From the NCBI GenBank assembly GCA_017861095.1, contig JAGFXI010000139.1, forward strand, positions 1 to 6,981: 6,981 bases of DNA, in the 5' to 3' direction. Origin of the DNA: Deltaproteobacteria bacterium (GTDB lineage: Bacteria > Desulfobacterota > Syntrophobacteria > BM002). Numbering within the stretch: position 1 is the first letter of the stretch; each line of letters opens with the position of its first letter. The position numbers and the translations under genes are program-made. The notes below the pieces were generated by a model. It worked only from the letters and a program-made list of their open reading frames with translations, was not told the DNA's origin and did not search any database. This document shows, piece after piece, positions 1 through 5,713 of the stretch.

Positions 1-575
1 CTGTAGTCACTGTCGAGATCAAGGACCTTGCGGTACATGCGGGCAGCGTCACTGAATCGGTAGCCCTTCTTGTACGCCTCCCCCATGAAGAAGTACGGGG
101 CGGCTGCCCGCCGATCCACGGCGACGGCATATCGGAAGTTCTCCTCGGCATCCTCAAGCCAACCCGCTTGGCCGACCATCGTATGGACTCGGATGAAGGC
201 CACGTAACCCTCGACCTTCTCGTCATCGCCGATCGCGTATCTCTTGGCCTTCCGCAAGCTGTCGAAGGCCTGTCTGGTGAGTCTCCCCTTCTCGCCGACG
301 TCTTGGCTCCTAGCTGCCTTGGTTCCGAAGACAAGGCCCTTCCCCGCATAGGCGGGTCCGCACTGGGCGTCCAACGTGAGAGCCTGATCGAACTCGGCTT
401 GGGCAGCATCCACGTCTCCGCCCTCGAGGAGGCTCATGCCCGTGGCCGCGTGGCGCTCCGGGGTGTCGGCGACCTTTGCCGGGGGCCGTCGTTCAGCGCA
501 GCCGGCAAGGACAATCAACGAGATCAGGACGACACATCCACGAAACCACTGTTTCCACCCCGGGTTATATTCCAT
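1..575 (-). CDS. TPR-repeat lipoprotein, N-terminal part (runs off the left edge)
   Basis: The minus-strand frame opens with ATG at 575 and stays open for 191 codons to the window edge, so the C-terminus is missing. Residues 13-26 form a hydrophobic signal segment ending in the lipobox LAGC, with Cys26 as the predicted lipidation site; this is a type II signal peptide, so the mature protein should be membrane-anchored outside the cytoplasm. Residues about 43-80 and 157-191 read as tetratricopeptide helix pairs (for example AAQAEFDQALTLD and the run ending in AARMYRKVLDLDSDY). A middle repeat-like stretch lies around 120-155. TPR lipoproteins usually act as scaffolds in envelope assembly, secretion or motility complexes; the partner cannot be told from this fragment. 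The start is supported by a GAGGAG Shine-Dalgarno (plus bases 585-590) nine bases upstream. It is the last gene seen of the minus-strand group, 428 bp after the phosphatase, so it may have its own promoter. Confidence 0.85.
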   Translation of the reverse strand, partial: MEYNPGWKQWFRGCVVLISLIVLAGCAERRPPAKVADTPERHAATGMSLLEGGDVDAAQAEFDQALTLDAQCGPAYAGKGLVFGTKAARSQDVGEKGRLTRQAFDSLRKAKRYAIGDDEKVEGYVAFIRVHTMVGQAGWLEDAEENFRYAVAVDRRAAAPYFFMGEAYKKGYRFSDAARMYRKVLDLDSDY

Positions 576-1003
576 CGGCCCAGGCTCCTCAACGGTTTCC
601 GATGACGAGGCTGTTGCGAATCCACAGGGGGTGTGGGGTACGCAGCATCACCCCACCTTTCTCCTCGCGCTATACGGTCCCACGGTCGGAGGAGAGAGAC
701 CCTTCAGGGTCACCGTCTCAACACGCGGGCATTCTCTAACCACCGTGCTGCGTGGAGCCTCCGAAGCAGCCCAACCAATCCTGGGCATGGTGCCGCCGAC
801 AGGCTCCCCCGTCTAAGCTGATCACCTTGACGCCTCAGAGCACCAGGGCGTTGTTGAATTGACTAACAAGTTTCATGCCATTCGAGAGCCCTCACTCGGC
901 GAGGGGGCGAATCCCTCTCGTTGAGCCGACGAGAGAGGAAGGAAAGGCCCGGCAGGGCACCGAGCCCCCGCATGGCACTGTACTCCACTTCTTCGTCGGT
1001 GGG
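576..1003 (-). other. Non-coding gap with several potential RNA hairpins
   Basis: I see no convincing gene on either strand in these 428 bases; open frames on the plus strand are antisense or low-complexity shadows. The stretch holds several inverted repeats. One is a 7-bp stem at 633-639/650-656. A second is a GACCC/GGGTC stem at 698-702/707-711 capped, on the minus strand, by TGAA, with GAGA/TCTC outside it across a 4-base bulge. A third is a nested hairpin with outer arms 754-760/801-807 and inner arms 769-773/782-786. On the minus strand these would all lie in the leader of the TPR lipoprotein gene. A possible -10 (TATAGC, plus bases 669-674) has no good -35. The region could be a structured 5' leader, a small RNA, or only GC-rich spacer. 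Confidence 0.4.
889..935. repeat. Tandem hairpins downstream of the phosphatase gene
   Basis: Two inverted repeats lie side by side: CCCTC/GAGGG arms at 889-893/901-905, and CTCTCGT/ACGAGAG arms at 915-921/929-935 with a 7-base loop. They sit about 70-115 bp past the stop of the minus-strand phosphatase. Neither strand has a T-run after the stem, so this is not a classical intrinsic terminator. The pair could mark transcript ends or be a short dispersed GC-rich repeat. Only the inverted repeats themselves are directly visible. Confidence 0.35.
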
Positions 1004-1684
1004 TCAAACGCTGACAAACTCGAGATCGGGAAGGATGATGCACGTGAGCGCATTACCGTAGACAGCCCCGGTGTCGATACCAATCTTATTGGGAAGTACG
1101 AGTGGCCGGACAAAGGGGGTATGCCCGAAAATCACGCGCTTGCCGAAATCCAGCTCGGAGTAAATGAACTCCTCCCGGATCCAGACCAAATCGTCCGCGG
1201 TCTGTTTCTCAAGGGGAACGCCGTTTCTCAGCCCGGCATGCACCATGATGAATTCCGGCGTCTCGTAGTACAAGCGAAGATCACGGAGGAACTCTCGGTG
1301 ACCCGCTGGGACCATCTGCTCAAGGACCAAGGTGTCGAGTCCCCGGTGCATGACCAGCCTCGGATTCTCCATGCTCCCCATGTAACTCCGGATTGTAGAG
1401 CCGCCGCCATTGTGGATGAAGAGCGCCTGCTCCACTCCGCCAAGAAAGTCAATGAACATTTTCTCGTGATTCCCCATGAGGAAGATGGTGTCGGGATGCT
1501 TTTCCCTGAGACCCAAAAGGTACTCTATCACGCCGCGGGAGTTTTCTCCGCGGTCGATGTAGTCTCCGAGGAAGATGAGCTGATCTCGACCGGACATCGG
1601 CGCCAGCCGCTTCATCATCTCCTCAAGCTTGCCAAGACATCCGTGAATATCACCGACAACGATTGTGCGCTCCGGAACACTCAT
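1004..1684 (-). CDS. PPP-family metallophosphatase (Ser/Thr protein phosphatase-like)
   Basis: This 226-residue protein carries the full phosphoprotein-phosphatase metal-site signature in order: GDIHG (11-15), GDYIDRG (40-46), GNHE (71-74), HAGL (149-152) and GHTP (187-190), followed by IDTGA (203-207). The Asp, His and Asn residues of these motifs bind the two-metal centre of the family. Length and motif spacing match the compact bacterial and phage-lambda-type phosphatases, which hydrolyse phosphoserine, phosphothreonine or phosphohistidine. The related symmetrical diadenosine tetraphosphatase ApaH shares these motifs, so the substrate is not fixed by sequence alone. The protein has no signal peptide and should be cytoplasmic. 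It begins 52 bp after the stop of the PflX-like gene on the same strand, suggesting co-transcription. Its ribosome binding site is weak (GAGG roughly 12 bases upstream). No matching protein kinase gene is present in the window. Confidence 0.93.
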   Translation of the reverse strand: MSVPERTIVVGDIHGCLGKLEEMMKRLAPMSGRDQLIFLGDYIDRGENSRGVIEYLLGLREKHPDTIFLMGNHEKMFIDFLGGVEQALFIHNGGGSTIRSYMGSMENPRLVMHRGLDTLVLEQMVPAGHREFLRDLRLYYETPEFIMVHAGLRNGVPLEKQTADDLVWIREEFIYSELDFGKRVIFGHTPFVRPLVLPNKIGIDTGAVYGNALTCIILPDLEFVSV

Positions 1685-1736
1685 GAGAGTATCAAGCCTC
1701 GGGAACTCGGGAGAAGTCCTGGTTATCCCTGTATGC

Positions 1737-2672
1737 TCACAGCCAGCGAAACACGTGAATCAATCGCCGCTCATCGAGGCGATGGATGCCTTCCTCGTGA
1801 GCCATGCGCACGGCCTCCCGGTACTCTTCGACCGTAATCATCCGCTGCAGTTCGCGGTACCGGTACGCTTCACCACAGGGTCGGTACTGACTCATCACGT
1901 TCACATAGGTGTTCTTTGACACCTCGGTGGCGAGAAACCGCATGATGTCGCGGGTTCCAGCAAGCCCGTCGGGCATAACCAGATGGCGGATAAGAAGCCC
2001 CCGGCGAGCAATTCCCATGTCGTCCACGGTAAGGTCACCCACCTGCCGGTGCATCTCTTTCACCGCAAGGCGCGCCTTTTCCGGGTAGTCGGTGGCCTTA
2101 CAGTACCGCTCTGCCACCTGCGAGTCCCAGAACTTGAAATCGGGCATGTAGATGTCAACAAGTCCGTCAAGGAGATGCAAAGTCGCGACCTCCTCATATC
2201 CCCCACAATTGTATACCAGGGGCACCCGAAGCCCCCGCTCAATCGCCTCCGGAAGGGCCTCCAGAAGCTGAGGAACCACATGGGTAGGGGTGACGAAATT
2301 GATGTTGTGGCAGCCTTGCCCCTGAAGCGTGACCATCATGTCAGCGAGATCGCCCGCCTGCACCGGCGCCCCTTCGCCCATGTGACTGATCTCGTAATTC
2401 TGACAGAAGACACAGAGGAGGTTGCACTGGGTGAGAAAGATGGTGCCCGATCCGCCTCGTCCCACCAAGGGATCCTCTTCGCCAAAGTGGGCATTGTGGC
2501 TCGAAACGATCGCCTGCCTGCCCGTTTGACAGACACCTTGCTCACCCTTGAGGCGATTGACCTCACAGTGGCGGGGGCAGAGGCGGCACCTTTCAAGGAT
2601 CGCCAGCGCCGCCGCGATACGCTCCCGGAGAATGCCTTCCCGGTGGGCTTTGAGATAGGATGGGTCCATCAT
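1737..2672 (-). CDS. pflX: PflX-family radical SAM protein (COG1313-type)
   Basis: The 311-residue protein has the radical SAM cluster motif C-x3-C-x2-C at Cys83, Cys87 and Cys90 (CNLLCVFCQN), just after the GSGTIF segment. An N-terminal four-cysteine set (Cys29, Cys32, Cys36, Cys48; CRLCPRHC followed by GVC) may bind a second metal or cluster. The block HNINFVTPTHVVPQ (122-135), the segment VDIYMPDFKF (172-181) and the region MHRQVGDLTVDDMGIARRGLLIRHLVMPDG (split here by position, 207-236) are what I recall as typical of PflX, a family related to pyruvate formate-lyase activating enzymes. Such proteins cleave S-adenosylmethionine to make a 5'-deoxyadenosyl radical; the natural target of PflX is not established. 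No glycyl-radical enzyme lies nearby. The N-terminal PSYLK supports the start at 2672 or the adjacent ATG at 2669. An in-frame stop lies shortly upstream, and no good Shine-Dalgarno is visible. Likely cytoplasmic and transcribed with the downstream phosphatase. Confidence 0.92.
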   Translation of the reverse strand: MMDPSYLKAHREGILRERIAAALAILERCRLCPRHCEVNRLKGEQGVCQTGRQAIVSSHNAHFGEEDPLVGRGGSGTIFLTQCNLLCVFCQNYEISHMGEGAPVQAGDLADMMVTLQGQGCHNINFVTPTHVVPQLLEALPEAIERGLRVPLVYNCGGYEEVATLHLLDGLVDIYMPDFKFWDSQVAERYCKATDYPEKARLAVKEMHRQVGDLTVDDMGIARRGLLIRHLVMPDGLAGTRDIMRFLATEVSKNTYVNVMSQYRPCGEAYRYRELQRMITVEEYREAVRMAHEEGIHRLDERRLIHVFRWL

Positions 2673-2832
2673 TTCAAGAAAGCTCGAGCTGCCTCGACCG
2701 TCCTTCGGAAGCTTCTACCTGATCAACGGAGCGTTCCAGTTCCCAAGCAAGCAGCGCCCCTCTCCCGCCTTCTCCCCAAGATCTCCTGCGAGTTCTATCG
2801 GCACCAAGTTTCGGATACAGCGGTCGGGGTAC

Positions 2833-2954
2833 AAGCGGTTCTCGCTAAAAGCGTCTTCTCCCCTCACCCGTCCTGCCGGCGAACGGGACAACAGTCTTGA
2901 CATCGAACCGCTTTTTCCCCTTGTCCATGATGCCGCGGCATCAGGGAGAGGGGA
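2833..2954. repeat. Palindrome-rich element with nested inverted repeats
   Basis: The element has two parts. Perfect 9-bp arms AAGCGGTTC (2833-2841) and GAACCGCTT (2905-2913) enclose two smaller hairpins, CGCT/AGCG at 2843-2846/2850-2853 and CCCGT/ACGGG at 2867-2871/2883-2887. Immediately after comes a 39-base imperfect hairpin (2916-2954) whose centre is the perfect 16-bp palindrome TGATGCCGCGGCATCA (2928-2943), flanked by pyrimidine-rich TCCCC and purine-rich GGGGA arms. The CCCTCACCC and GGGAGAGGGG wording resembles GC-rich dispersed intergenic repeats known in many bacteria. It could be a REP- or MITE-like unit or an mRNA-stabilising structure. No terminal duplication or transposase is visible, and no second copy lies in this window. 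Confidence 0.5.
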
Positions 2955-3082
2955 CGGCAATGGGGTTCTGGGCTCATCCCCCCTTGCTCCTCCAGGGGAT
3001 TGCACAAATCGCGCCGTAAGTTTACCCTGAAGCCTGGGGAGGGTCAATGAAGTGAAAGACGGCGGCCTCGAAGAAAGAATTT

Positions 3083-3104
3083 CCCTGGAAATGGAGGACC
3101 AGGG
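3083..3104 (-). terminator. Possible terminator of the aminotransferase transcript
   Basis: Arms CCCTGG (3083-3088) and CCAGGG (3099-3104) form a 6-bp stem with a 10-base loop. Read on the minus strand, the stem is followed by the moderately T-rich tail AAATTCTTTCTT. It lies about 50 bp past the stop of the aminotransferase gene. The T-run is interrupted, so termination would be weak at best. Confidence 0.35.
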
Positions 3105-3155
3105 GACTGGAACGAAAGAGCACCCCGGGAGAGCCCAGAGCTAGCAGCGATGGCA

Positions 3156-4346
3156 TTACCCTTGCCTGAGAGCCTGTTCCCGCGCCCAAGCAAATCCCCG
3201 CAGGGAGCCCTCGATAGTACGCTCAGGAACACAGTAGGCGATCCGAAAATACCCCGGCGCACCAAAACCACTTCCCGGCACAACGAGAACGTTTTTCTGT
3301 TGGAGAAGACGGACAAAGGCCACATCGTCGGCGATAGGGCTCCTGGGAAAGAGATAGAAGGCGCCCCGAGGCTGAACCACATCGTAGCCTGCCTCGGCGA
3401 GCCCCCGGCAAAAGAGATCCCTTCGAACCTGGTACATACGGACGTCGACGCAGGCGCCCTGGAGGCGCTGCACGACCCGCTGCATCAGGGCTGGCGCATT
3501 GACAAAGCCGAGAACGCGATTCGCCAGCACCATCCCGCCCATGAGAGCCTCCACTTGGTCCGCCTCGGGATGCACCGCGGCGTAACCGAGTCGCTCCCCG
3601 GGAAGGGAGAGATCCTTGGAGTACGAGGTGGCGACGACGCTGTTCCGGTAAGCAGCGAGAATGCTCGGTACGGCGAAACCGTCATAGACGATCTTGCGGT
3701 AGGGCTCGTCAGAGACGAGATAGAGGGTCTTTCCGAGCCGACGGCTCCGGTCGCTCAAGAGTTCGCCCAGGGCTCTCAGGGATGATTCGTCATACACCTG
3801 GCCGGTGGGATTATTAGGGGAGTTGATCAAGATGACCGTGGTACGAGGATTTATGGCGGCTGCGATAGCCTCCACATTAAGGGTGAAGTCGGAACGGGTA
3901 GGAACCACCCGAATACAGCCTCCGTGGTTGTCTGCATAGAATCCATACTCCACGAAGTAGGGAGCGGAGACGATAACCTCATCGCCCGGATTGAGGAGGG
4001 CCTTGAGGATGCAGTTCAGCGCCCCTGCAGCCCCACACGTCATGAGAATGTGGTCGGCGGCAAGCTTGACCCCCTGTTCTTGGCTCACATAGGCCGCAAC
4101 CGCCTCCCTTGTCTCTTTGAGGCCGGCGTTCGGCATGTAGGCATGGGCACCCGTTATATCACCGCTCGCCACCGCCCTCAGCGCCTGGCGAAAGCTGTCC
4201 GGCGGCTCCAGGTCGGGATTGCCGAGGCTGAAGTCGAAGACGTTATCTGCACCGTGTACAGCCTTGAGACGGGTTCCTTCTTCGAACATCTTCCGGATCC
4301 AGGAAGATCCCTGGATGGCCTCCTGGATTCTCTTTGCGATTGCCAT
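3156..4346 (-). CDS. PLP-dependent class I/II aminotransferase
   Basis: This 396-residue protein is a complete fold-type I aminotransferase. Visible hallmarks are the cofactor-phosphate loop GAAGALN (105-111), NNPTG (178-182) with the conserved Asn178, SDEPYR (212-217) with the Asp that contacts the pyridine nitrogen and the Tyr that contacts the PLP oxygen, and SYSKDLSLPGERLGY (241-255) with Lys244 as the PLP Schiff-base lysine. Arg368 (YFRIAY) is in the position of the substrate carboxylate-binding arginine. Such enzymes move an amino group between an amino acid and a 2-oxo acid in the cytoplasm; aspartate, aromatic, alanine or other specificity cannot be assigned from these motifs. The length is normal for the AspC-like group. 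The start is well supported by AAGGAG (plus bases 4355-4360) eight bases upstream. A promoter with TTGAAG and TATAGT lies just before it. It is divergent from the UDP-xylose synthase gene and not clearly linked to any pathway gene here. Confidence 0.95.
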   Translation of the reverse strand: MAIAKRIQEAIQGSSWIRKMFEEGTRLKAVHGADNVFDFSLGNPDLEPPDSFRQALRAVASGDITGAHAYMPNAGLKETREAVAAYVSQEQGVKLAADHILMTCGAAGALNCILKALLNPGDEVIVSAPYFVEYGFYADNHGGCIRVVPTRSDFTLNVEAIAAAINPRTTVILINSPNNPTGQVYDESSLRALGELLSDRSRRLGKTLYLVSDEPYRKIVYDGFAVPSILAAYRNSVVATSYSKDLSLPGERLGYAAVHPEADQVEALMGGMVLANRVLGFVNAPALMQRVVQRLQGACVDVRMYQVRRDLFCRGLAEAGYDVVQPRGAFYLFPRSPIADDVAFVRLLQQKNVLVVPGSGFGAPGYFRIAYCVPERTIEGSLRGFAWAREQALRQG

Positions 4347-4362
4347 GAGATCCGCTCCTTCC
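4347..4362 (-). promoter_or_regulatory. Strong Shine-Dalgarno of the aminotransferase gene
   Basis: On the minus strand, AAGGAG (plus bases 4355-4360) lies eight bases before the ATG at 4346. This fixes the start codon and predicts efficient translation. Confidence 0.8.
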
Positions 4363-4390
4363 GTATCGCCGTGACCGCGAAAGCGCCGCT

Positions 4391-4420
4391 ACTATAACGA
4401 AAAGGGGGGGAGGCCTTCAA
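4391..4420 (-). promoter_or_regulatory. Sigma70-type promoter for the aminotransferase
   Basis: On the minus strand a -35 TTGAAG (plus bases 4415-4420) and a -10 TATAGT (4391-4396) are separated by 18 bases. Four of six and five of six positions match the consensus. Transcription would begin around 4384, giving a leader of about 40 bases that contains the Shine-Dalgarno. A run of seven cytosines on this strand lies inside the spacer. Confidence 0.6.
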
Positions 4421-4457
4421 GTACATTTTCCTCGGTCTCCTCCTCGAGCCGTGCCTC

Positions 4458-4486
4458 TTGACACCGCCCTGCGACTGTGGAATAGA
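4458..4486 (+). promoter_or_regulatory. Promoter with consensus -35 for the UDP-xylose synthase leader
   Basis: A perfect -35 TTGACA (4458-4463) is followed after 17 bases by AATAGA (4481-4486), a weak -10 with three of six consensus bases. Start of transcription would be near 4493, leaving a leader of about 215 bases before the ATG at 4711. The spacing and perfect -35 support it; the poor -10 leaves doubt or suggests an activator. Confidence 0.5.
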
Positions 4487-4492
4487 GAGAGA

Positions 4493-4690
4493 CCTGCCGA
4501 TCTTGAGGCGCATCAGGGTGATCTGCCCGCCGGAGGCGGACAAGTGTGCAGGGCCGCGCCCCGGCGTGGTCGCAAGCACTTATAGGAGTGCAGGGAGGGA
4601 CCTCACCTCCTTGCGCAACGACGGTCGAAGGTTCGGCCGGTCTTCCTCCAGACCGAGGGGGGCAACTCCTTCTCCGGGCGTTTTTCCCCC
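4493..4690 (+). promoter_or_regulatory. Highly structured 5' leader (or small RNA) before the UDP-xylose synthase gene
   Basis: Adjacent helices can be drawn along most of this leader. There is CCGCC/GGCGG at 4527-4531/4535-4539, and a stem of up to 9 bp at 4552-4560/4563-4571. A three-way junction is closed by CGCAA/TTGCG (4571-4575/4611-4615); it contains GCACT/AGTGC (4576-4580/4587-4591) and GGAGG/CCTCC (4594-4598/4606-4610). Next come GGTCGA/TCGGCC (4623-4628/4633-4638) and GGTCT/AGACC (4639-4643/4650-4654). A weaker purine-pyrimidine stem (4655-4661/4668-4674) and five T residues (4681-4685) follow, and then the ribosome binding site. I do not recognise a known riboswitch class, and the signature sequences of TPP, SAM, T-box and SRP elements are absent. 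GC-rich DNA folds easily, so function is inference. It could also be an independent RNA of about 190 bases ending at the T-run. Confidence 0.4.
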
Positions 4691-4695
4691 ATAGC

Positions 4696-4703
4696 AGGAG
4701 GCG
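4696..4703 (+). promoter_or_regulatory. Ribosome binding site that fixes the UDP-xylose synthase start
   Basis: AGGAGGCG (4696-4703) ends seven bases before ATG at 4711. The frame is open further upstream to an ATG at 4546, but residues encoded there (4546-4710) come from the structured leader and do not belong to the family. The Rossmann motif begins directly after the 4711 start, as expected. Confidence 0.85.
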
Positions 4704-4710
4704 AGGGTTA

Positions 4711-5676
4711 ATGGGCAAGCGCGTACTCGTCACCGGTGGAGCTGGATTTATCGGGAGTCATCTCTGCGATCATCTGCTCGACCAAGGCTATGAGGTTATC
4801 TGTTTGGACAATTTTTTCACCGGAAACAAAGACAACATCGTGCACCTGTTGGGTCGTCACCGTTTCGAGCTGATTCGCCATGACCTCGTCAACCCTATCC
4901 TTTTGGAGGTCGACCAGATTTACAACCTTGCCTGTCCGGCCTCGCCCATCCACTACCAATACAACCCCGTCAAGACGGTGAAGACAAACGTCATGGGCAC
5001 CCTCAATATGCTCGGCCTCGCCAAACGGGTCAAGGCCCGTATCCTCCAGGCGTCGACCTCCGAGGTCTACGGCGATCCAACCGTACATCCTCAGCCCGAG
5101 ACCTACTGGGGAAACGTCAACTGTATCGGGCTCCGCAGTTGTTACGACGAGGGGAAACGGCTGGCGGAGACCCTCATGATGGACTACCATCGCCAGAACC
5201 AGGTGGACATTCGAATCGCCCGCATTTTCAACACGTACGGTCCCCGGATGGCAGTCAATGACGGCCGAGTAATGAGCAACTTCGTCACCCAGGCGCTCCG
5301 CAGTCAGCCTCTGACCATCTACGGTAATGGCGGCCAGACCCGTTCCTTCTGTTATGTGAGCGACATGGTGAGAGGGATGTTCCTGCTCATGGAGCTGGAT
5401 GAGTTCCTTGGTCCGGTCAATCTCGGTAATCCCCAAGAAACGAGCATGTTGGAACTCGCGCGCCGCATCATCGAAATGACCGACTCCAAGGCAGGGCTCG
5501 AGTATCGGCCCCTGCCCCCCGACGATCCGGGCAGACGCCGTCCGGACATCTCGCTCGCGAGAACAAGACTGGGATGGGCCCCCGAGGTACCCTCCGAAGC
5601 AGGCCTGCGCCTCACCATTGAGTATTTCCGCGAGAAACTCGCCATGGGGCCTCGCAGCTCCACGATCTCTGCTTGA
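4711..5676 (+). CDS. uxs: UDP-glucuronate decarboxylase (UDP-xylose synthase), extended SDR
   Basis: The 321-residue protein is an extended short-chain dehydrogenase. Its N-terminus holds the NAD-binding GGAGFIG (9-15), and Asp33 (LDNFFTG) is in place to bind the NAD ribose. STSEVYG (115-121) supplies the Ser/Thr and the Glu118 typical of the decarboxylase group, and Tyr145-x3-Lys149 (YDEGK) is the catalytic pair. ARIFNTYGPRM (170-180) and DDPGRRRPDI (271-280), with the arginine that contacts the substrate, are strong UXS hallmarks. The reaction oxidises UDP-glucuronate at C4, loses CO2 and reduces the product to UDP-xylose, a donor for cell-surface polysaccharides. The protein is cytoplasmic. 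The length is that of bacterial UXS without the N-terminal membrane region of animal forms. No UDP-glucose dehydrogenase or glycosyltransferase lies in the window. Its stop codon overlaps the predicted -35 of the following tRNA gene. Confidence 0.95.
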   Translation: MGKRVLVTGGAGFIGSHLCDHLLDQGYEVICLDNFFTGNKDNIVHLLGRHRFELIRHDLVNPILLEVDQIYNLACPASPIHYQYNPVKTVKTNVMGTLNMLGLAKRVKARILQASTSEVYGDPTVHPQPETYWGNVNCIGLRSCYDEGKRLAETLMMDYHRQNQVDIRIARIFNTYGPRMAVNDGRVMSNFVTQALRSQPLTIYGNGGQTRSFCYVSDMVRGMFLLMELDEFLGPVNLGNPQETSMLELARRIIEMTDSKAGLEYRPLPPDDPGRRRPDISLARTRLGWAPEVPSEAGLRLTIEYFREKLAMGPRSSTISA

Positions 5677-5701
5677 CAGCACCGCATAACGGTGCTAGAT
5701 G
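5673..5701 (+). promoter_or_regulatory. tRNA-Pro promoter overlapping the preceding stop codon
   Basis: A perfect -35 TTGACA (5673-5678) is followed after 17 bases by TAGATG (5696-5701), a modest -10. Transcription would begin near 5708, six bases before the mature tRNA. The TGA stop of the UDP-xylose synthase (5674-5676) lies inside the -35 box. Confidence 0.5.
5678..5696 (+). terminator. Hairpin directly after the UDP-xylose synthase stop
   Basis: AGCACCG (5678-5684) and CGGTGCT (5690-5696) are perfect 7-bp arms around a CATAA loop. The hairpin starts two bases after the stop codon and occupies the spacer of the predicted tRNA promoter. There is no T-run after it, so it may act as a weak or factor-dependent end signal or protect the mRNA 3' end. 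Confidence 0.4.
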
Positions 5702-5713
5702 ATGGGCTACCGT

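Larger units (their letters stand above)
2673..3155. other. Non-coding gap between aminotransferase and PflX-like genes
   Basis: These 483 bases separate two minus-strand genes. Minus-strand open frames of about 110 residues exist, but their translation is rich in Arg, Ser, Pro and Gly and includes stretches such as LSRSPAGRVRG, which is typical of translated GC-rich dispersed repeats. I therefore call no gene. The region contains a palindrome-rich element (2833-2954) and a hairpin 50-70 bp past the aminotransferase stop (3083-3104), both listed separately. A TTGACA on the plus strand at 2897-2902 has no fitting -10. I see no convincing promoter for the PflX-like gene, although its own transcript probably starts in this gap. 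Confidence 0.5.

Noticed and set aside
168..816. Plus-strand open frames at the left end
   Set aside because: They are antisense to the TPR lipoprotein, which has a lipobox, a Shine-Dalgarno and TPR motifs on the minus strand, or lie in the hairpin-rich gap.
875..1837. Long plus-strand open frame of 320 codons
   Set aside because: It is antisense to the phosphatase, whose catalytic motifs are all intact on the minus strand, and also covers the end of the PflX-like gene; a codon-bias shadow.
1983..2900. Long plus-strand open frame of 305 codons
   Set aside because: It is antisense to the PflX-like gene and runs into the palindromic element; no family features.
2897..2902. Plus-strand TTGACA as a promoter -35
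   Set aside because: No acceptable -10 lies 15-19 bases downstream, and no plus-strand gene follows.
2715..3047. 110-residue minus-strand open frame between the aminotransferase and PflX-like genes
   Set aside because: Its translation is rich in Arg, Ser, Pro and Gly with the look of a translated GC-rich repeat (LSRSPAGRVRG), has no ribosome binding site or motif, and covers the palindromic element.
4465..4480. Sequence GCGACTGTGG resembling part of a cobalamin riboswitch
   Set aside because: The other conserved blocks of that riboswitch are missing, and the match lies within the predicted promoter spacer.
4676..4690. T5 run at 4681-4685 as an intrinsic terminator in the uxs leader
   Set aside because: The stem directly before it is weak and offset by six bases, and a strong ribosome binding site follows at once; attenuation cannot be claimed from sequence alone.
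4546..4710. Upstream extension of the UDP-xylose synthase frame to ATG 4546
   Set aside because: The added 55 residues are unlike the family, the Rossmann motif begins right after ATG 4711, and a strong AGGAGG precedes 4711.
4708..5682. Long minus-strand open frame of 324 codons
   Set aside because: It mirrors the UDP-xylose synthase gene, which has complete SDR and UXS motifs on the plus strand.
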